Source of the DNA: Dugong dugon
Lineage: Eukaryota > Chordata > Mammalia > Sirenia > Dugongidae
NCBI GenBank assembly: GCA_030035585.1
Contig: CM057469.1
Location: forward strand, 113,128,650 to 113,192,649
Direction of reading: 5' to 3'
DNA length: 64,000 nt
Position 1 is the first letter of the stretch. Every line of letters begins with the position of its first letter. The position numbers and the translations under genes are program-made. Of this stretch, positions 46,040 to 57,629 are shown piece by piece. The notes beneath the pieces are model-generated. The model had not been told where the DNA came from and searched no databases. It saw only the letters and a list, made by a program, of their open reading frames with translations.

Positions 46040-47395
46040 AGACTAGAATGTCATCTTATTTTTAAAATGTGTATTTCTATGATTGCTAATTAAACATATG
46101 CAATATTTGTAACATCTATTTCTGTTTTTTATTTGTGAATTGTCTTTCTTATCTATAGCTTTTCTTGTTTTATTAAGGTCCTTTGGTCTTTCAAATCGTT
46201 TCTAAACAATTCTTTATATATTAATCATATTAACCATTTATATATACTACAGGTTTTTTTGTTTTGTTTTGTTTTAAGGTGATTTTGATATATAAATGTT
46301 TTAAATTTTTATGTAATAAAATCCAGTAATATTTTGTATGTGATTTATACCTTTTTATCTATAATTACAAAACCTTACCTAACCCCCAAAAGGAACACAA
46401 CATTAAATTAAGTATTTTTTCTGGTTTCTGTCTCTAGATTACTTTATTTACATGTTTACCCCTATGGGATTTATTTTGGTGTAATATGTGATATGAGAAT
46501 CTAAACTTGTATTTTTCTGTTTCATTTGCTGAATAACATCCTTGACAAAGATTTATTTTACCAGTAAAAATGTTTGTACATATTTAGAGCTGTTTATGGA
46601 CTTTCTATTCTATTTAATTGATTTCTTAGTTATTCTGCAAAAACTATCTTCTAACACCTCTGATGTTCTGAAACACTTTAATATCTAATAGGACAAATAC
46701 AATTTCATTATTCTCCTTTATAATTTTCCTGTTATAAAATTAAAATTACTGTACCAAGTTCCCAAGTAATCCCATCAATGTAGTCGCTTAAGATATTATA
46801 GTTATAAATTAATTTGAAGGCTATGATAGAAAAATATGTCTTTTTCATATATGCAACTCTAATCGTAGTCATTCAACAGAATTTTTGTTTTCTTCTTTAT
46901 AATAGTTATTAAATCATAGGAATTACATTTTCAAAAATTTGTGTTATTATATACTAAACATTAATTTTCTATATTTAGTCGACAATTGGCAAAAAAAAAA
47001 ACCCACCAAACTTGTTGCCTTTGTGTCAATTCTGACTCACAGCGACCCTATAGGAGGAGTAGAACTGCCCCCATAAGTTTTCCAGGGAGTGGCTGGTGGA
47101 TTCAGACTGCTAACTTTTTGGTTAGCAGCTGAGCTCTTAACCACCACACCACCAGGGCTCCAATAATTGGTCAGCTCATTGAAATATCTGGTTCAAATTG
47201 GTTTTTAGATGATCCTCTTGAGACTCATAGCCTTTGCAATAATGATAATTTTTCCTCTTTCTTTCCAAAATGTATCTTGATCATTTGTTCCTGTTTGTTA
47301 TTTGTTTTTGTTATTAAAGCATTGTATTGCCACAGTTCCAGAATAATGCTGACTACTGGCAGCGGTGAGGAGCATCTTCATCTTAAAAGTGAATG
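46040..47395 (-). repeat. Ancient L1 ORF2 remnant, split by a SINE
   Basis: Antisense ORF2 C-terminal blocks (ATTTCTATGATTGCTAATTAA, AACAATTCTTTATATATTAA, GATTTATTTTACC...). RT-region traces follow the SINE (ATAATGCTGACTACTGGC, GAGCATCTTCATCTTAAAAG). Strongly diverged. Confidence 0.65.
46993..47160 (-). repeat. AfroSINE, short form, inside old L1
   Basis: A-rich tail side at left, head CACCAGGGCTCC at right. Flanks GACAATTGG and AATAATTGG look like a decayed TSD. Confidence 0.92.
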
Positions 47396-47439
47396 TTAGA
47401 AAGTCCCCCAATCCAGTAGCAAATAAAATAAGATAAAGC

Positions 47440-47511
47440 TACTCTGCAACACGTGGGATTACCATGATTCAGGATCAACTGGACTGCAACTGGTTTTTTG
47501 GTTTTAGTTTA
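47440..47511 (+). repeat. AfroSINE tail fragment
   Basis: ACACGTGGGATTACCATGATT, GGATCAACTGGACTGCAAC and a TTTGGTTTTAG tail; 5'-truncated. Confidence 0.8.
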
Positions 47512-47735
47512 GCTCAGGGATGCAAAAATTTTCTAGTATTAGAAAAATCTATTCATTTAAATAACCATATTAATAGGTCAAATGAGAAAATCTTCTCAGT
47601 ACATTGTAAAAAGTCCTCTGAGAAAATTCAACATCCTATAGCAAACTCCTAGTAAACTTAACAATAGAACATTAGCTGAAGACAATAGCCAGCAGGAGGT
47701 TTAATGATAAACACTGGAATCAGAATGAACTGCTA
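47512..47735 (+). repeat. L1 ORF2 fragment, plus strand
   Basis: AATAGGTCAAATGAGAAAATC, GAGAAAATTCAACATCC and AACTCCTAGTAAACTTAAC match the EKAFDKIQHPF region of L1 RT; diverged. Confidence 0.65.
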
Positions 47736-48377
47736 GAGAAGTTTCCACACGGGTCTCTAAAGTCCGTGAATGAGTCCACGTACTAGCGAAAGTGTGCATA
47801 TGAAATGTATGATATACATTTGTTAATGTGTGTATAATATATATGTTAATGTATATATAATATACATAAAATGTTTTTATAGATACACTTTTTACCGGAC
47901 AGCAGTTTCCTAGCTCTAATAAGGTTCTGTAACAGATACAAGATCAAACGTGTTTAAAAACAAAACAAAACAAAAAAGACAGATGATAGGATACCCTCCA
48001 TTACTGCTCCCTAAATATTATTGTTGCTGTAAAAGGCCAGTGTATATAATTTGACAAGAAAATCAAATCGTATGACCCAGGCACATTTCCCTTGGAGATC
48101 TCAGCTTCGTTTAAGAATAAAATCCCGTCCACCCACCTGCACCTCGTTAGTCCACACCACACCCTGAAATGGTTGCACTGTATTTATGGGCCAAGCAAGC
48201 CTTAGGAGTGATTGCATCAGGAATGACCAGGTTATACCAGGTCACGTCTCACTTCATTCTCAATGGCTGGTAGTGAACTATACTTTAGTCTTCTCATCTC
48301 AGTCCAAAACAAGTATGCCTGGACTAAGTCTCCATTCTACCTTTACATGGGAGTAATTCCTAGGATCTAGTTCAGTC
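47736..48377. other. No gene; TATA-rich simple sequence inside
   Basis: TGTATA/TATATA repeats at about 47805-47885; the remainder is unassigned. Confidence 0.5.
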
Positions 48378-48590
48378 CAAGAGTCCCTGGGTAGTTCAAA
48401 TGGTCAATGCACTCAGCTGCAAACCAAAAGTTTAGAAGTTTGAATACACCCAGAGGTGCCTTGGAAGAAAGGCCTGGTGATCTACTTTTGAAATATAAGT
48501 TACTGAAAACCCTATGAAGCACAGTCCTCCTCTGAAGCACATGGAGTTGTCATGGGTCAGTCAACTCCATGGCAACTGGTTAGTTTAGTT
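48378..48590 (+). repeat. AfroSINE, long/old form
   Basis: Head AGTCCCTGGGTAGTTCAAATG, box B TAGAAGTTTGAATACACC, CCCAGAGGTGCCTTGG variant, CACATGGAGTTGTCATG and a GGCAACTGGTT tail. Confidence 0.88.
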
Positions 48591-51500
48591 CAAGAAATAC
48601 TTTGAGTGTTTTAGACTTCAGGTGATTCTACGGTTAGATCAAAGGCGTCTTCTTCAAGGTCTTTACAAGATCATCTCTGTCGTGTTGTTTTTCCAACAGT
48701 ATTGAAATAAATTGGCTGGTGTTTTCGATGGGCTGATAGTCCTACATGGTTTTTATTTCAGTGCCTGAAATCACTATCTGTATGGAGAGGTCCTCAATGA
48801 CCGTATCTGCTCTCTCAGTACTCTACCGTACTTAGGAAACTTTCTGTTTATGCCAATGGTATTTGCTGCATTTTATTTATCATAGCAAAGGAATGAAATG
48901 ATCCTAGCTTTGACTTGCTTTTTAAATTGTGAGGATTATTATTTACTGCTTCTGCCATCACACAGCGTTGCCACAACTCTTGTCATTGTTGTCACTCTTT
49001 AAGTGCCGCAAATCTTAATGGAATGTTAGTTTTGCAGCCGCTCCTTCAGCTGCAGCTGTATAATCTAGATGCGGTCAGCTAACGGCCAGCACTGAAGTGC
49101 TTGTTTGGAAAGGTTTATCACCCAAACTGTAATTCAAATGAGGCTAAATACCAGCAAGGCATTTGTGGCAGGTTCTCTAGAAAGAGGACTCTGAGCTGGC
49201 ATGTAGTGGCAGGATGTGGAGGGCGAAGAAAAGAAGAAGAAAAAATTAGGCAGAAAGAGAAGTTGAGGTGTGATACAGGCCAGACAACAGCCAAGGCCTA
49301 TCCTACAGGGAACTCTGGAGCAAAAACGGCCCCTCCATGGTATGAGACATTGGGCCAGAACAGCCAGGCCTTTATACTGCTGCCTCAATCAATCATTGGA
49401 TATGAACTACCCTAGAACGGCTGCAATCTTGGGTAAGATGGTTCTCTATAGCTAAGACAATCCTGGAAGGAGCTGACAATTCTCCCAGTAGCTACGGCAA
49501 CAAGTACTTCCTACAAGTGGGATCTGGGTAACTCATGTCTCTGCCTTTCCATCACAACACTGTCCTAGGTAAATACGTAGTTCATGGTGTCAGTAATCCA
49601 CAGGCAGGGAATAGGTATGAGATGACAAGAGATGGGAGGAATAAAACATATACAAGTGAAAATAGAGTTAATATTTTAAGCCTGTGTCTTTGCATCCCCA
49701 GTGCCCCCCATTGCACTTCCTAAGTAGATGATGATGAGTTAGTGTTTAATTTTGCCTAAGAATAGTTATCTTTATTTTAATCTAGTACAGTTTTCATAAA
49801 AGAGTCTGAAGAAAGATGCATTGAAATTCATTCAAGAAACATGTTGTTTACAAGGGTGACCAGTGGTTCAATACTCTTATTTCTGAATCAATAGAGAATT
49901 GATGACACAGATAATTATGAGAACACCATGGCCCTAAAGCCAAAGCTACAAAAAATGCCGATAATAACAGATGCTGAAGGTAGCAGAGGTCTAGAATTAA
50001 AAAACCAGTGACAGATAAATTACTCTAATGGTAACAACAGCACCAATAAGCACAGGTCGTGAATATGTGGTCAGTATAAAAATGTTTAAGTGTATGTATC
50101 AAATGTGCCTTTTTGAGTAAGATTTGATCAAAGAGTAAATAATGTCTGCCAATCATTTTTCCTAATCTTTAAAGCACTAGAACTCACACCTGCCCCTGGG
50201 GAATAGTCTATGCATTCATCTTGTATATTTCACCAAGGCAAATTACAGCCTTAGCTTTTCACTCAGAACTCCCATTGGGATCAGTGTGCATCATAGAAGG
50301 AAAAGAAAAAAAAAATCTGGGTGTATTCAGAGACAAAGAAGAAAGGTGAAAACAAGGTCTGACAGCACAGCGAGCAGAATCCCGCCTTCACAGGCTGTGC
50401 AAGCCCAACAGCATCAATGGGACCCACTCAGTAGCTCTTTCTCAGGAAAAGCTCCTACTGAGAAATGTCTCTGAGGGAGGTTTGGGGAGTCTGCCCATAG
50501 CTCTGAGGGAGACTAAAGCATTCAAAAAGTCTTCTTTGTGCAAGCTGAATACAACTAGGGCTATCTAATTATGTAGTCAAATGTTTTGGTTAAATGCCTC
50601 ATTCCTTGTTCTAATTATCACCTATCCCAAAGGAGAGCGGTTCACTTTACAAAGAGCAGGGAGAACAAGGTTAACTTCCTCTCCCAAACTTCTTCATAGG
50701 TGAGAAAACACACAGCTGGAGTCCTCACCACAGAAACCAGCACTTAACTGCAGTGTTTATCAACAAAATTTGTTGTTTTTTCTTAACAGAAATTCACTCA
50801 AAACTAATAAACACACTCTGAGAATAAAAGGAAAAATATGTAGTTGCTGAGACTTAAATGCTTTGTATGCAAGAAGTTTGAGCTCATGGACTTAAGCTAC
50901 CAAAAAAGAAATTGTTAGCGTATCTCAAATTGATCAGAGATTAAATTTAAAAAAAAAGAAAAAACCTTGAAAAAACTATTTAATACTTAATTAAATTATT
51001 TCTTATGTGTCCTGATACAGATTAAGGCAGTAACACCGTAAAGGCTGCCTCTCACATGCTAATAAACATTACAGCTTCTATGAATAGATTCAAGGGCAGG
51101 CTGTACTTTTAATTCCAACCTTCAGCTAAGTAGCAGCTTAAATGCTTTCTTGCATTGTAATGATCTCTGATTCTTAAAAGTATTCACTTGACCCCCAACA
51201 TGATTTTCAAGAAGGCTATGTCATATTCGAATTTGTCCAGATGCAATAGGTTGCTTGTTTGCCTGGATTCCCCACCTCATCCCCATTTATTCATTTATAT
51301 ATTTGCATAAACCTTCTGCAATTTTGAATTCGTTAAAAATCTGTTTTTGTGTGATATGTCCTCCTGCCCTGCTTTATGCGTCCCTCTGGCATCTCCTGCC
51401 CAATATACTGTCAGCTTGGTTGAATTTTTGTCTTTTCTGAAAGTAGAATATTATATCAATGTGCTAGTTTGCATATGTAATTCTAGGCTGCTAACGTCCC

Positions 51501-52001
51501 TTATCTCACCCAAGAGCCCATCTATTCTCAAGACTTCCACAAATCCAGCTCTTTTAACAGCCTTCACTCACAGGCTTCCAAACGCCACTAAATAAAGTCA
51601 TCTTCATGTCCTCCTGTCACTGCCAATCCAACAGAGTTCGAATCATTGACAGATTCCGTGTTTTTAAAGGTTACTGATCATAATCATAGATTTTCTTTTC
51701 ATCTCTCCCTTCCTCCACATCTAGACCTATGCCAAATCGTGTCTATTTAGCTAGAATTGACTTTGATGGGCAAGATAACAATTTGAAGCAGAGAAAAACA
51801 GCGTACGGAAAGTAGAGAGGTCCATCAGGACGGGGCAGACACATGGACACAAAAAATTAGTGGTGAGAGAGAGGCTATGAGATGATAGTGCATGCTATCC
51901 CGAGTGTCTGGTGACGGAAAAACAAGCATGAATCCATGCAGGCATCTGCAAAAACAGGCTGGGGAGTAATATGGAGGTGTCATGGCAAGAAGGTGGTACT
52001 C
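48591..52001. other. 3.4 kb mostly unassigned; one possible interspersed repeat
   Basis: The largest stretch without a firm call. 49150-49560 (GCAGGTTCTCTAGAAAGAGG ... CAGGCCTTTATACTGCTGCC ... TCCCAGTAGCTACGGCAAC) resembles an interspersed mammalian repeat in antisense, but I cannot name it. Open frames here (61-104 codons) overlap on both strands and show no domains. Confidence 0.45.
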
Positions 52002-52009
52002 GGCTATGT

Positions 52010-52203
52010 TGTTGGCTGTTGTTAGGTAACACCGAGTCGGTTTTGACTCATAGCAACCCTGCGTACAACAGAAGGAAACACTGCCTGGTCTTGCGCTATC
52101 CTCACAATCACTGTTACGTTTGAGTCCATTGTAGCCAGTGTGCCAATCCATCTTGTCGAGGGTCTTCCTCTTTTTCGCTGACTCTCTACCTTACCAAGCA
52201 CTT
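52010..52203 (-). mobile_element. RTE LINE 3' end fragment
   Basis: Antisense RTE end: TTGTTAGGTAACACCGAGTC at left (3' end), then AACACTGCCTGGTCTTGC, GTGCCAATCCATCTTGTCG and TTCCTCTTTTTCGCTGAC. GGCTAT at 52002-52007 and 52204-52209 may be a short TSD. Confidence 0.93.
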
Positions 52204-52209
52204 GGCTAT

Positions 52210-52911
52210 AGAGAGGCTGATAAAAATGTGAAGGAGAGCGCATAGTGACTTCCTTCTAAAGGTTGCAGTTGGGAAGGGTAGAGGGGAAAGAGAAATTTTA
52301 CAGTGGAGAAACCTGATAAACACTGCCTCACCAGGTGATGAAAGCCAACTTCAACAGTAATAAGTTACGTTGATAGCAAGTAAGGTTGATATGATGTGAA
52401 GAAAATAGTGCTTTACCTCTGTAGCCGTCCTCCTCAGAACTCATAACGCCTGTCTAAACATGAGAAAAGCATCAGAAAAACCCACATCGAGGGTCGTTCT
52501 ACAAAATTCTTGACCAGTAATCCTATACGTGGTCAAGATCAGTGAAATATTTAAAAACAAGGGAAGTCTGAAAAATTGTCATAGTTTAGAGCCTAAGGAG
52601 ACATGACAACTAAATGTAATGTGGTATCTGGATGGGATCCTAGAACAACAACAGCAACATAAAAGATATTATGTAAAAACTAAGGAGATCCAAATAAAGA
52701 GTACGGACTTTAGTTAATAATAACGTGTCCATGTTGCTTCATTGGTTCTGACAAGTGTGTCATATTACTGCCAATAATCGAGGAAACAGAGTATATGGGA
52801 AGTCTCTGTAATATTCATGCAACTTTTCTATAAATCTAAAACTATTCTAAAAGAAAAAAAAATAAATATGCCAATAAGAGATAAATATGCCAGGGTGATG
52901 TAAACCCAGAA
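52210..52911. other. No gene or repeat recognised
   Basis: Mixed composition, A-rich end before the SINE. Confidence 0.5.
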
Positions 52912-53121
52912 ACCAAACCAAACCAAAACCAAGGCCATCGAGTCGATTCTGACTCATAGTGACCCTGTAGGACAGAGCAGAACTGCCTCATAAAGTTTCC
53001 AAGTCTGTAATCTTGATGGAAGAAGACTGCCACATCTCTCTGCCATGGAGCAGCTGGTGGGCTTGAAATGCCTAACTTTTGATTAGCAGCCGAGCGATTT
53101 AGTCACTGCTTCACAGGCTCC
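52912..53121 (-). repeat. AfroSINE, long form
   Basis: AACCAAACC tail units at left, GTCTGTAATCTTGATGG central block, head TTCACAGGCTCC at right. Confidence 0.92.
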
Positions 53122-53200
53122 TTTATAACCACAGAGTAAAGATAAAAACATTGGGCTGGATACTGGGGGAACTGGCAAGACCTCGTACCAGGGTCTAGGT

Positions 53201-53708
53201 CAAGGGTTAGCAAGCTTTATCTATAATGGGCCAACCAAAATAAAAACAAACCTGTTGCCATCAGGTCAATACCAACTCATAGCGACCCTGTAGTGCAGAG
53301 TAGAACTGCCTCATAGGTTTCCAAGGAGCAACTAGTGGATTCGAACTGCTGACCTTTTGGTTAGCAGCTGTAGCGCTTAACCACTGTGCCACCAGAGCTC
53401 CAAAGGTAGAACTGTCCTATAGGGTTTCCAAGGTCTGGTTGGTGAATTTAAACTGCCAACATTTTGGTTAGCAGCCGAGCTCTTAACCACTGCTCCACCA
53501 GGGCTCCTATAACAGGCCAGATAGTAAATATTTTTGACTTTGCAGGCCATATGGCCTCTGTCACAATGACACAACTCTTCCATTATAGCTCAATAGTAGC
53601 CATAGGCAATTTATAAACAATAGTCATGACCCCGTTCAATGAAACTTTATTTAGAAAAACAAGTTGTGGGCCGGATTTGGTCCCCAGGTTATAGTTTGTG
53701 GATCCCTG
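53201..53708. mobile_element. hAT-Charlie non-autonomous element split by SINEs
   Basis: Left end CAAGGGTTAGCAAGCTTTATC and right end GTTTGTGGATCCCTG are the decayed inverted ends (CAGGGGTC type). The interior right of the SINEs has GGCCAGATAGTAAATATTTT, AACTTTATTTAGAAAAAC and GGGCCGGATTTGGTCC, a common mammalian MER-type Charlie derivative. GTCTAGGT and GTCCAGAC flank it, compatible with an 8-bp hAT TSD after decay. Confidence 0.8.
53234..53506 (-). repeat. AfroSINE head-to-tail dimer
   Basis: Read on the minus strand, a SINE head (53506-53402) lacking its tail is fused to a complete short-form SINE (53401-53234). The pair shares one outer TSD, CTATAATGGGCCA (53221-53233) and CTATAACAGGCCA (53507-53519), with 11 of 13 matching. 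The two could have moved as one RNA. Confidence 0.82.
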
Positions 53709-53716
53709 GTCCAGAC

Positions 53717-54581
53717 AGCACCAAAATTACTGCAAACAGAATGCAGACATTCAAGACAGAAACATGCAAAACAAGACAAGGACTCAGTCACTAGAACTGG
53801 AATTTAAAACAGGACTTGATTAAAGGAACCCATGAACCCAATTACCTGAACAGAAGTACATATCAAATCAGAGTAAAACTACCTTTATTGTGAGTTGTCA
53901 GAGTTACTGAAAAGATTCTTTAAATTCCCTTGACTGAGGACGTGATCTGCTTCAGAGGCTGTGCTAAAGACAACTGAAAGGCACAGAGCCGCGGCCATTT
54001 TCCCTGAGTAGTACCTAGAAAGCAGGGTGTTCTATACTGCTGACAGATCTCAGCCATCCATTCAGTCTGTACTCCACCATGCCGATTACACACCTCCTTC
54101 TTCTACTGGATCCTCATGGCTTATTGCTCAGAAATCACAATCAGTCCTTTCCTGAAAAATATAAGGCAGACAATTTTTTGCCTTGTTTTGCCCTTACAAT
54201 TTAAGAATCTAAGAGTAGGTGAGTGCTTCATTGAAGAATTTGTTAATCTATTGTTCATTTTGTATAAAAATGAAGGCACAGGATGTTGATTATTTAGTAT
54301 GCATATGGAGTGGACAAAAACATGTAGATACTTCGTTCAATAAAGGCTACCACCCTCTTATTGTATGTCAGACCCTGGTCAGGATACGCCTCATTCCCAC
54401 AATGTTTTCCAGAAGAATAGCAGGTGACTAAAGGAAAGAGTCAAGAACTGTGGGCCTACTATTGGCCTGTGGGAGACCGAGAATGCAATCACCTCAATCA
54501 TTATTTGATTTGAAGCAATGACGCTAGGAAGTACCTATTTAAATCGACATTCCATAGGGACTAGGTTGAGGAAGATATTTA
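53717..54581. other. No gene or repeat recognised
   Basis: No convincing open frame or repeat. Confidence 0.5.
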
Positions 54582-55125
54582 GTCTAGAAATCAAACAATG
54601 TATTGCCTTGGGCAAATCTGCTGCAAAGGACCTCTTTAAAGTGTTAAAAAGCAAAGATATCACTTTGATGACTAAGGTGCACCTGGCCCAAGCCATGGTC
54701 TTTTTAATCTCCCCATATGCATGTGAAAACTGGACAATGAAAAAGGAGAACTGCTGCATTAAAACTGTGATGTTGGTGAAGAATATTGAATAAACCATGG
54801 ACTGCCAGAAGAATGACCAAATCCATCTTGCAGGAAATGCAGCTAGAATACTCCTTAGAAGCAAGGATGGCAAGACTTTGTTTTGTTTACTTTGGACTCA
54901 TCATCACGAAAGACCAATCACTAGAAAAGGACATCGTGTTTGGTAAAAGAGAGGTTGAGTGAAAAGAAGGGAAACCGTCCACGAGACGGTTTGACATAGT
55001 GGCTACAATAGTGGCTCAAACAGGAATGATTGTGAAGATGGCGCAGGGCCAATGTTCTCTTCTGTTATATATGAGGTTCCCATGGGTTAGAGCCGATTTG
55101 ATGGCAGCTAACAACAATAACAAAT
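54582..55125 (+). mobile_element. RTE LINE, 3' part
   Basis: Starts CTAGAAATCAAACAATGTATTG (family: AAGAAATCAAA) and runs through GGGCAAATCTGCTGC, GCAAAGATATCACTTTG and AGAAGCAAGGATGGCAAG to a GATGGCAGCTAACAACAATAAC end. Dead fragment. Confidence 0.93.
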
Positions 55126-55138
55126 AATACATTAGCAT

Positions 55139-55305
55139 GGAGCCCTGGTGGCCCAGTGGTTAAGAGCTTGGCTGCTAATCAAAAGGTCAGCAGTTCAAAT
55201 CCACCAGGCGCTCCTTGGAAACCCTGTGAGGCAGTTCTTCTCTATCCTCTAGGATTGCTGTGAGTCAGAGCCTATTGGATGGCACTTAAAGGCAACAACA
55301 ATGGA
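55139..55305 (+). repeat. AfroSINE with RTE-like 3' tail
   Basis: Complete head and body. The end reads GATGGCACTTAAAGGCAACAAC, matching the RTE end (GATGGCACCTAACAACAAC) rather than the usual GATGGCAATGGGTTTG. It sits 14 bp downstream of an RTE copy. Confidence 0.92.
55149..55202 (+). promoter_or_regulatory. Pol III box A and box B of an AfroSINE
   Basis: TGGCCCAGTGG (55149-55159) fits box A (TRGYNNANNNG) and AGTTCAAATCC (55192-55202) fits box B (GGTTCRANTCC, two changes). Spacing of about 33 nt is as in tRNA-derived SINEs. Given as an example; other full copies have the same pair. Confidence 0.75.
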
Positions 55306-55416
55306 GTTCTCTGCCAGTTTAGTTTCAACTCAACTTCTATTAGCGACCTGAAGAAATGACAATAATCAGAGGACAGTGAGGAAAAAATGGTGAATTTAGG
55401 ACACTGTATAGCTATA

Positions 55417-55469
55417 GGGTCGCTATGAGTTGGAATTGACTCGATGGCAATGGGTTGGTTTTTATTTTG
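55417..55469 (+). repeat. AfroSINE tail-only insertion, 53 bp, perfect TSD
   Basis: GGGTCGCTATGAGTTGGAAT, GACTCGATGGCAATGGGTTG and a T-rich end, flanked by GTATAGCTATA at 55406-55416 and 55470-55480 (perfect 11 bp). Only the LINE-recognised tail was copied. Confidence 0.95.
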
Positions 55470-55480
55470 GTATAGCTATA

Positions 55481-57195
55481 ACCCTGAGTAGTGAGGCATA
55501 TAAAGGTGAACCATAAGACACAACGCGGAGAGGATGTATATGCTAAAAACAGAAGGGAATGCTAGCTAAAGGCAAACTGGTACCTACTGACAGCTGGATG
55601 CAATATTGACCCTATACAATCTGGGTGACAGTGCTTGTCACATGGGACATCAGTCCTCCTGACTCACCCGTGTCTATTACAGAAAGTTAAATACTACTTG
55701 AAATCATTAGAGTGCTTTATAGATAAATTGTTTTATCTATGATTCTTATTGCTTTTTAAATATATTTACTATATTTTTATTTTTCTTCTATATTCCAAAT
55801 AGTTTTGTGGGCTGACCTGTCAAAGATGATGTTGGTATTTTTAAGACGCTTTAACATTTTTTTTAAATATGTGTGTTAGGTAGGACAGGGTCTTATGGAT
55901 TAAGAGCATCAACTTTTCTTTGGATTCCACAGTCTAGGAAAATAATAGTAATAAACATTCCTACCACATTCCCTAGAAGTTCCCTATCCTTCAAGGCCAA
56001 GGTGAACAGAATTGAATACGACCTGACAAAAAACAGAGGCTGTTATTTCAAGGAAATAAAACAAATTGATGGAAGGTCAACTTGTTGTCAGAATCCAAAT
56101 AAATTCAGGACTGAACTCAAAGTGTAGAGTCTGTTAATTTTTACTGATAATTTCTACTAAACGTTTTTATTTCTATAGTTTGATTTTTTCCCCATTGTTT
56201 GTTGCATTACAATTTCCTTCAAGGGTATTTTCAGACTTCTTCGCTCATCACTGTATATAAGCAAACAGACAGGCATTGTTATACACCTCGAGAGGACCGT
56301 ACTGCAAGAGAGGGTTTACGATTAGGAACTTTTTACTTCTCAGATGTCTTAAGGTTAAAATGGGAAAAGCTTACAGTAGTTGGAAGGGTGAGGTCTCACA
56401 ATAAAATTGCTCTAGTAGAAGAAGAGAAGGTTACCGCATCCCAGGAAATGTCAGGGAGACGGTCATAGCACTTTCAGTGGTGTCAGCCGTCACCCGGGGT
56501 GTCTACAAAACATTGGTAGAAACTTTCTAAAGAAGAGTTATAAAATAGATCTTTGGCTCTGCTGCCAAACATTCAGCATTTTTTCTATCCCCAAAAATCA
56601 GTGCCTAGAGATGGGAAGCATAGGTTTTAACTGGAATTTAGTTTCTGAGATGCTGAGTGACCCTGTATAAGTGAATTTATGCTTTCTAGAATTCATTTTC
56701 TTCATTAATAAATTTAAAAGTTGGAACTATGTCAGTGATTTCTAATCTGGCAGCATACTTGTATCAGTTAATTTGCGTCAGTTTGCAAGTAAGAGAAAGC
56801 AAATTACTTTAGCAAAAAATAGGATTTACTGGGTGAGTATTTAAAGTTTGTCACCACATTGATGGGATAGCTACACAACCAAACCATAGGAGGGATATGA
56901 ATAAGGGCAACTCTGAGATATTTATGGTTGGAGTTTATGGATATTTTTCTCTAGTGTACTGAAAATAACATGACAGCCCCAGGTATCTCTAGTCTTTGGT
57001 TTACTCCATTCAGACGTCAAATTCTGGAGAGATATAGAATCTACATAGGCCTCAGGGGGCCAAGAATCTACTATTAAGTGTTTCGGTTTGCCCAAAGGTA
57101 CAAGATCACGTAGCATAGACATAATCATGGGGCTCCCCACACTCAAAGATGCTCCAAGCAGTGTGATCCTAGGGTTATCTATTTATTTTCATATA
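55481..57195. other. 1.7 kb without recognised gene or repeat
   Basis: AT-rich left part. Two open frames of 84-89 codons (55873-56127, 56199-56468) overlap nothing known and lack domains. Confidence 0.45.
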
Positions 57196-57629
57196 TGTTG
57201 TGGATTGAATTGTGTCCCTTCCTACCCAACCACCAAAATATATGCTGAAGTCCTAACACCCATATCGATGAATGTAAACTTGTTTGGGGAAATAGGGTTT
57301 TTATTTGCAGATGTTATTAGTTAAGTTAATCATTCCAGAGTAGGGTGGGTTCTAATTCTAATCCCTTCTGAGTAGTGACTTATAAAAGAGAAAGACAAGC
57401 AGGAAACAGGATTACACATGGGAAAAAAGGGAATGCCAAGATCTGTATACAAGCTAAAGAACACCAGGAAGGATCCCTTCCTAGGGCCTATGAAGATAGC
57501 ACAGCCTTGCTAACACCTTGAATTCAGACTTCTAGCCTCTTGAACTCTGAAAAAATTAATTTCTGTTCTTTATAGCCACCCACTTTGTGGTATTTTATCA
57601 TGGTGGCACTGGGAAAGAAAGACAATACA
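57196..57629 (+). mobile_element. MLT1-type solo LTR fossil
   Basis: Starts TGTTGTGGATTGAATTGTGTC, has TATGCTGAAGTCCTAACACC, GGAAATAGGGTTTTTATTTGC and AGCCACCCACTTTGTGG, ends GACAATACA. About 434 bp; no internal region. Old and non-coding. Confidence 0.9.

Noticed and set aside
53229-53401. Two independent SINE insertions in the hAT element
   Set aside because: A single outer TSD surrounds both and none is visible at the inner junction, so a dimer is the simpler reading.
57196-57629. TSD around the MLT1 LTR
   Set aside because: The bases next to each end do not match, so no TSD is claimed.
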